This document shows, one piece after another, positions 62,694-64,000 of a stretch of DNA of 64,000 bases. Under the pieces are notes generated by a model, which was given only the letters and a program-made list of their open reading frames with translations, did no database searches and was not told the origin of the DNA. Made by a program: the position numbers and the translations under genes. Every line of letters begins with the position of its first letter. The stretch's first letter is position 1. The stretch is from Microbacterium schleiferi (GTDB taxonomy: Bacteria; Actinomycetota; Actinomycetes; Actinomycetales; Microbacteriaceae), in NCBI RefSeq assembly GCF_015565955.1, contig NZ_CP064760.1, positions 1,488,001 through 1,552,000 of the forward strand. The letters run 5' to 3'.

Positions 62694-64000
62694 TCAGCCC
62701 GCGTTCTGGTACGCCGGCGCCTTCCCGTGCACGGCGTCTCCGACGTTGTGAATGCGGATGTCGTTCGTGGTGCCTTCGATCCCGGGAGGGGAACCCGAGA
62801 TCACGACGACCTTGTCTCCGACCTGTGCCAGGTCGTTGGCGAGCAGGTAGTCATCGACCTGAATGAACATCCGGTCGGTGTGGGACACGTGCTCCACGAG
62901 GGTCGACTGGATGCCCCAGGTGACCGCCATGCGACGTCGGATCGCAGGGTCGGGTGCGAAGGCCAGCATGGGGATCTTCGGTCGCAGACGCGAAAGACGG
63001 CGAGCCGAGTTCCCCGACTCTGTGAAGACGCAGAGGAACTTCGCCTCGACGAAGTCTGCGACCTCATTGGCTGCGAGCGTGATGATGCCGCCCTGCGTGC
63101 GCGGCTTGGTGTGGATCGGCGCGATGCGCTCGAGCCCGTGCTCTTCCGTGGACTCGATGATGCGAGCCATCGTCTGCACGACCACCACGGGGTAATCCCC
63201 GACACTCGTTTCGCCCGAGAGCATCACTGCGTCGGCGCCATCCAGGACGGCGTTGGCGACGTCGCTGGTTTCAGCGCGGGTGGGAACCGGGTTGTTGATC
63301 ATCGATTCGAGCATCTGCGTCGCGACGATCACGGGCTTGGCCATGGCGCGGCAGAGCTCGACCGCGCGCTTCTGCACGATCGGCACGGCCTCCAGGGGAA
63401 GCTCGACACCGAGGTCACCACGGGCGACCATGATCCCGTCGAAGGCGTCGATGATCTCCTCGAGATTGTCGACGGCCTGCGGCTTCTCGATCTTGGCGAT
63501 GACCGGGACTCGGCGCCCCTCCTCGGCCATGATCACGTGAACACGCTGCACGTCCTTGGCGTCTCGCACGAACGAGAGGGCGATGAGGTCGGCGCCGGTG
63601 CGCATACCCCAGCGCAGGTCAGCCTCGTCCTTGTCGGAGAGCGCGGGAACGTTGACCGCGACGCCGGGCAGGTTGATGCCCTTGTTGTTGGAAACGGGCC
63701 CACCGACGATGACTTCGGTGGTCACGACCGTGCCGTCGGTGTCGATGACTTTGACGCGCACCTTGCCGTCGTCGATCAAGAGGAAGTCGCCCGGCTTCAC
63801 GTCCGTGGGCAGCCCCTTGAACGTCGTCGAAACGATGTCCTTGGTGCCCAGGATGTCCTCGATGGTGATCTTGAAGATGTCACCCGGCGCGAGTTCGTGC
63901 GGGCCGTTCTCGAACTTCCCGAGGCGGATCTTGGGTCCCTGCAGGTCCACCAGGACCGCGACGGCGCGCTGTGCGTCGTCGGCTGCCTTGCGGACATTGG
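62694..64000 (-). CDS. pyk: Pyruvate kinase (N-terminus cut by window edge)
   Basis: Glycolytic enzyme that makes ATP and pyruvate from phosphoenolpyruvate and ADP. The visible 434 residues include the MDLQGPKIRLG strand, VIAKIEKPQAVDN with catalytic Lys, GIMVARGDLGVELP with metal ligands, VATQMLESMINNPVPTRAE, and the C-terminal allosteric domain. The first 40 or so residues lie beyond the right edge; in-frame codons continue to position 64000. The gene order pyk, ANTAR, polA matches the mycobacterial region. Confidence 0.96.
   Translation of the reverse strand, partial: NVRKAADDAQRAVAVLVDLQGPKIRLGKFENGPHELAPGDIFKITIEDILGTKDIVSTTFKGLPTDVKPGDFLLIDDGKVRVKVIDTDGTVVTTEVIVGGPVSNNKGINLPGVAVNVPALSDKDEADLRWGMRTGADLIALSFVRDAKDVQRVHVIMAEEGRRVPVIAKIEKPQAVDNLEEIIDAFDGIMVARGDLGVELPLEAVPIVQKRAVELCRAMAKPVIVATQMLESMINNPVPTRAETSDVANAVLDGADAVMLSGETSVGDYPVVVVQTMARIIESTEEHGLERIAPIHTKPRTQGGIITLAANEVADFVEAKFLCVFTESGNSARRLSRLRPKIPMLAFAPDPAIRRRMAVTWGIQSTLVEHVSHTDRMFIQVDDYLLANDLAQVGDKVVVISGSPPGIEGTTNDIRIHNVGDAVHGKAPAYQNAG

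Overview
The window is a compact, very GC-rich actinobacterial chromosome segment. Protein content and gene order point to Microbacteriaceae, most likely Microbacterium or a close relative. Pointers are the PafBC-TatAC-HelY block, RbpA, an ANTAR regulator next to PolA, a GlgA/GlgC pair of the actinobacterial type, and small family proteins (DUF3099, DUF6458, DUF5993). It carries about 66 protein genes, two tRNA-Leu genes and no rRNA, prophage, insertion sequence or CRISPR array.

Layout. 1-8.2 kb: start of transketolase, then heme O/heme A synthesis (ctaB, ctaA) and a suf Fe-S assembly operon (sufB, sufD, Rieske ferredoxin, sufC, SufT-like). 8.2-16.4 kb: a DUF5993/DsbB-like membrane pair, a 300-bp non-coding repeat array, PatB/MalY aminotransferase, BioY, an ABC-F ATPase, SURF1, small membrane proteins and FabG. 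16.4-24 kb: SerB, GlgC/GlgA, an ABC ATPase, ribosomal protein L31 (cysteine-free type), a CGNR regulator divergent from an EamA exporter, and an Lrp regulator. 24-32.5 kb: phosphatase, sirtuin, SpoU methyltransferase, SGNH hydrolase, a DEAH helicase, a ferritin-VIT1 transporter, a FrnE-type DsbA and an ice-binding-like surface protein. 32.5-32.9 kb: tRNA-Leu(GAG). 33-46.6 kb: M20 peptidase, UppP, PAC2, HAD phosphatase, TrmI, FKBP lipoprotein, PafB, PafC, TatA, TatC, HelY, Lnt, RbpA. 46.7-58 kb: GDPD, SPFH/NfeD pair, SDR, HdeD-like protein, AEC carrier, a D,D-carboxypeptidase, small proteins, a second SGNH hydrolase, an LLM flavoprotein and a DUF885 protein. 58-64 kb: PolA, thioesterase, ANTAR regulator, tRNA-Leu(CAA), a SHOCT protein and pyruvate kinase, cut by the window edge.

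Three whole-window patterns stand out. (1) Both tRNA-Leu genes are followed by the same kind of unit: an 83-90 bp insert with a shared 63-bp core (57/63 identical), then a second copy of the tRNA 3' end from the T-loop plus its terminator. This looks like a tiny, protein-less, tRNA-targeted element that I do not recognise. (2) Eight conserved genes are broken by ten apparent single-base losses, all inside runs of G or C, which looks like homopolymer undercalling rather than decay. (3) At least 17 genes have a TAGNNT-type -10 box exactly 6-7 nt before the start codon, so leaderless transcription is probably common here.

The order M20-UppP-PAC2-TrmI-PafB-PafC-TatA-TatC-HelY matches the mycobacterial proteasome neighbourhood, but Mpa, Dop, Pup, PrcBA and PafA are absent: TrmI is followed 4 bp later by an FKBP lipoprotein and then pafB.
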